Origin: Acidimicrobiales bacterium
GTDB lineage: Bacteria > Actinomycetota > Acidimicrobiia > Acidimicrobiales > Palsa-688
DNA length: 64,000 bases
Assembly (NCBI GenBank): GCA_036378675.1
Contig: DASUWA010000016.1
Span: 83,817 to 147,816, forward strand
Reading direction: 5' to 3'
Numbering within the stretch: the first letter of the stretch is position 1; every line of letters starts with the position of its first letter. The translations under genes and the position numbers were made by a program. Below the pieces are notes generated by a model that was given only the letters and a program-made list of their open reading frames with translations, searched no databases and was not told where the DNA came from. Shown in pieces: positions 63,925 to 64,000 of the stretch.

Positions 63925-64000
63925 CTGTTCCCTCCTAACGACAGTGTCCTTCCTGATGTAGTGACACGCTTGTCTAAGCCCTCCTGGATCATTTCAACTC

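Noticed and set aside
1..64000. CRISPR array
   Set aside because: No regularly spaced repeats of 24-40 bases with unique spacers were seen, and no Cas proteins.

Overview
The window is high-GC DNA with frequent GTG/TTG starts and looks like an actinobacterial chromosome. The pointers are an LAxTG (class E sortase) sorting signal, a Ser/Thr kinase next to an FHA regulator, PASTA proteins paired with ECF sigma factors, and DUF2510 remnants. I cannot fix the genus; a soil or sediment Acidimicrobiia-like lineage is a guess.

Layout. 0-5 kb: ordinary genes (end of a LuxR-type regulator, nitronate monooxygenase, MFS exporter, alpha/beta hydrolase). 5-9.3 kb: small genes, RNA hairpins with a terminator, a Tat-exported phosphoesterase, then a scrap zone with a decayed tyrosine integrase and a broken DUF2510 gene. 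9.3-13.9 kb: signalling and cell-surface cluster (LAxTG protein, membrane Ser/Thr kinase, FHA-HTH regulator, secreted repeat protein). 14.6-17.1 kb: two divergent nucleotidyltransferase toxin/antitoxin-like pairs and nested IS3/IS21 remnants. 17.1-19.7 kb: ECF sigma factor/PASTA protein pair and a membrane protein.

19.86-40 kb behaves like a genomic island. Its left edge is a 55-nt 3' fragment of a tRNA-Leu(GAG) gene, the footprint left when an element integrates into a tRNA. It carries XRE and excisionase-like regulators, a broken P-loop gene and orphan proteins. Its main content is a four-gene, one-strand operon (26.4-38.2 kb): SNF2 helicase with DUF3883 end (DrmD-like), DUF1156 DNA methyltransferase (DrmMI-like), HEPN-DUF499 ATPase, and a 701-aa zinc-ribbon protein ending in a PD-(D/E)xK nuclease core. 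I read this as an antiphage system related to DISARM, BREX and helicase/methylase/ATPase systems; the fourth gene is the least familiar part. Right after it lies a second ECF sigma/PASTA pair, paralogous to the one at 17 kb and with the same promoter architecture.

40-50 kb: small membrane proteins; a reverse-strand operon (HTH protein, small protein, serine recombinase, SNF2 helicase, unknown); lipoproteins; a GIY-YIG-like protein. 50-59 kb: one 2,889-residue secreted Rhs/YD-repeat protein with PA14 and LamG-like domains and a short AT-richer tip, followed at once by an I78-inhibitor-like putative immunity gene. 59.5-63 kb: tightly coupled cassette with two proteins suggestive of helix-hairpin-helix glycosylases, an AAA ATPase and a uracil-DNA-glycosylase-like protein, then a 48-aa lysine-rich repeat peptide on the other strand and a second excisionase-like HTH protein related to the one at 22 kb.

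Functional calls rest on motif reading by eye, with no database searches.
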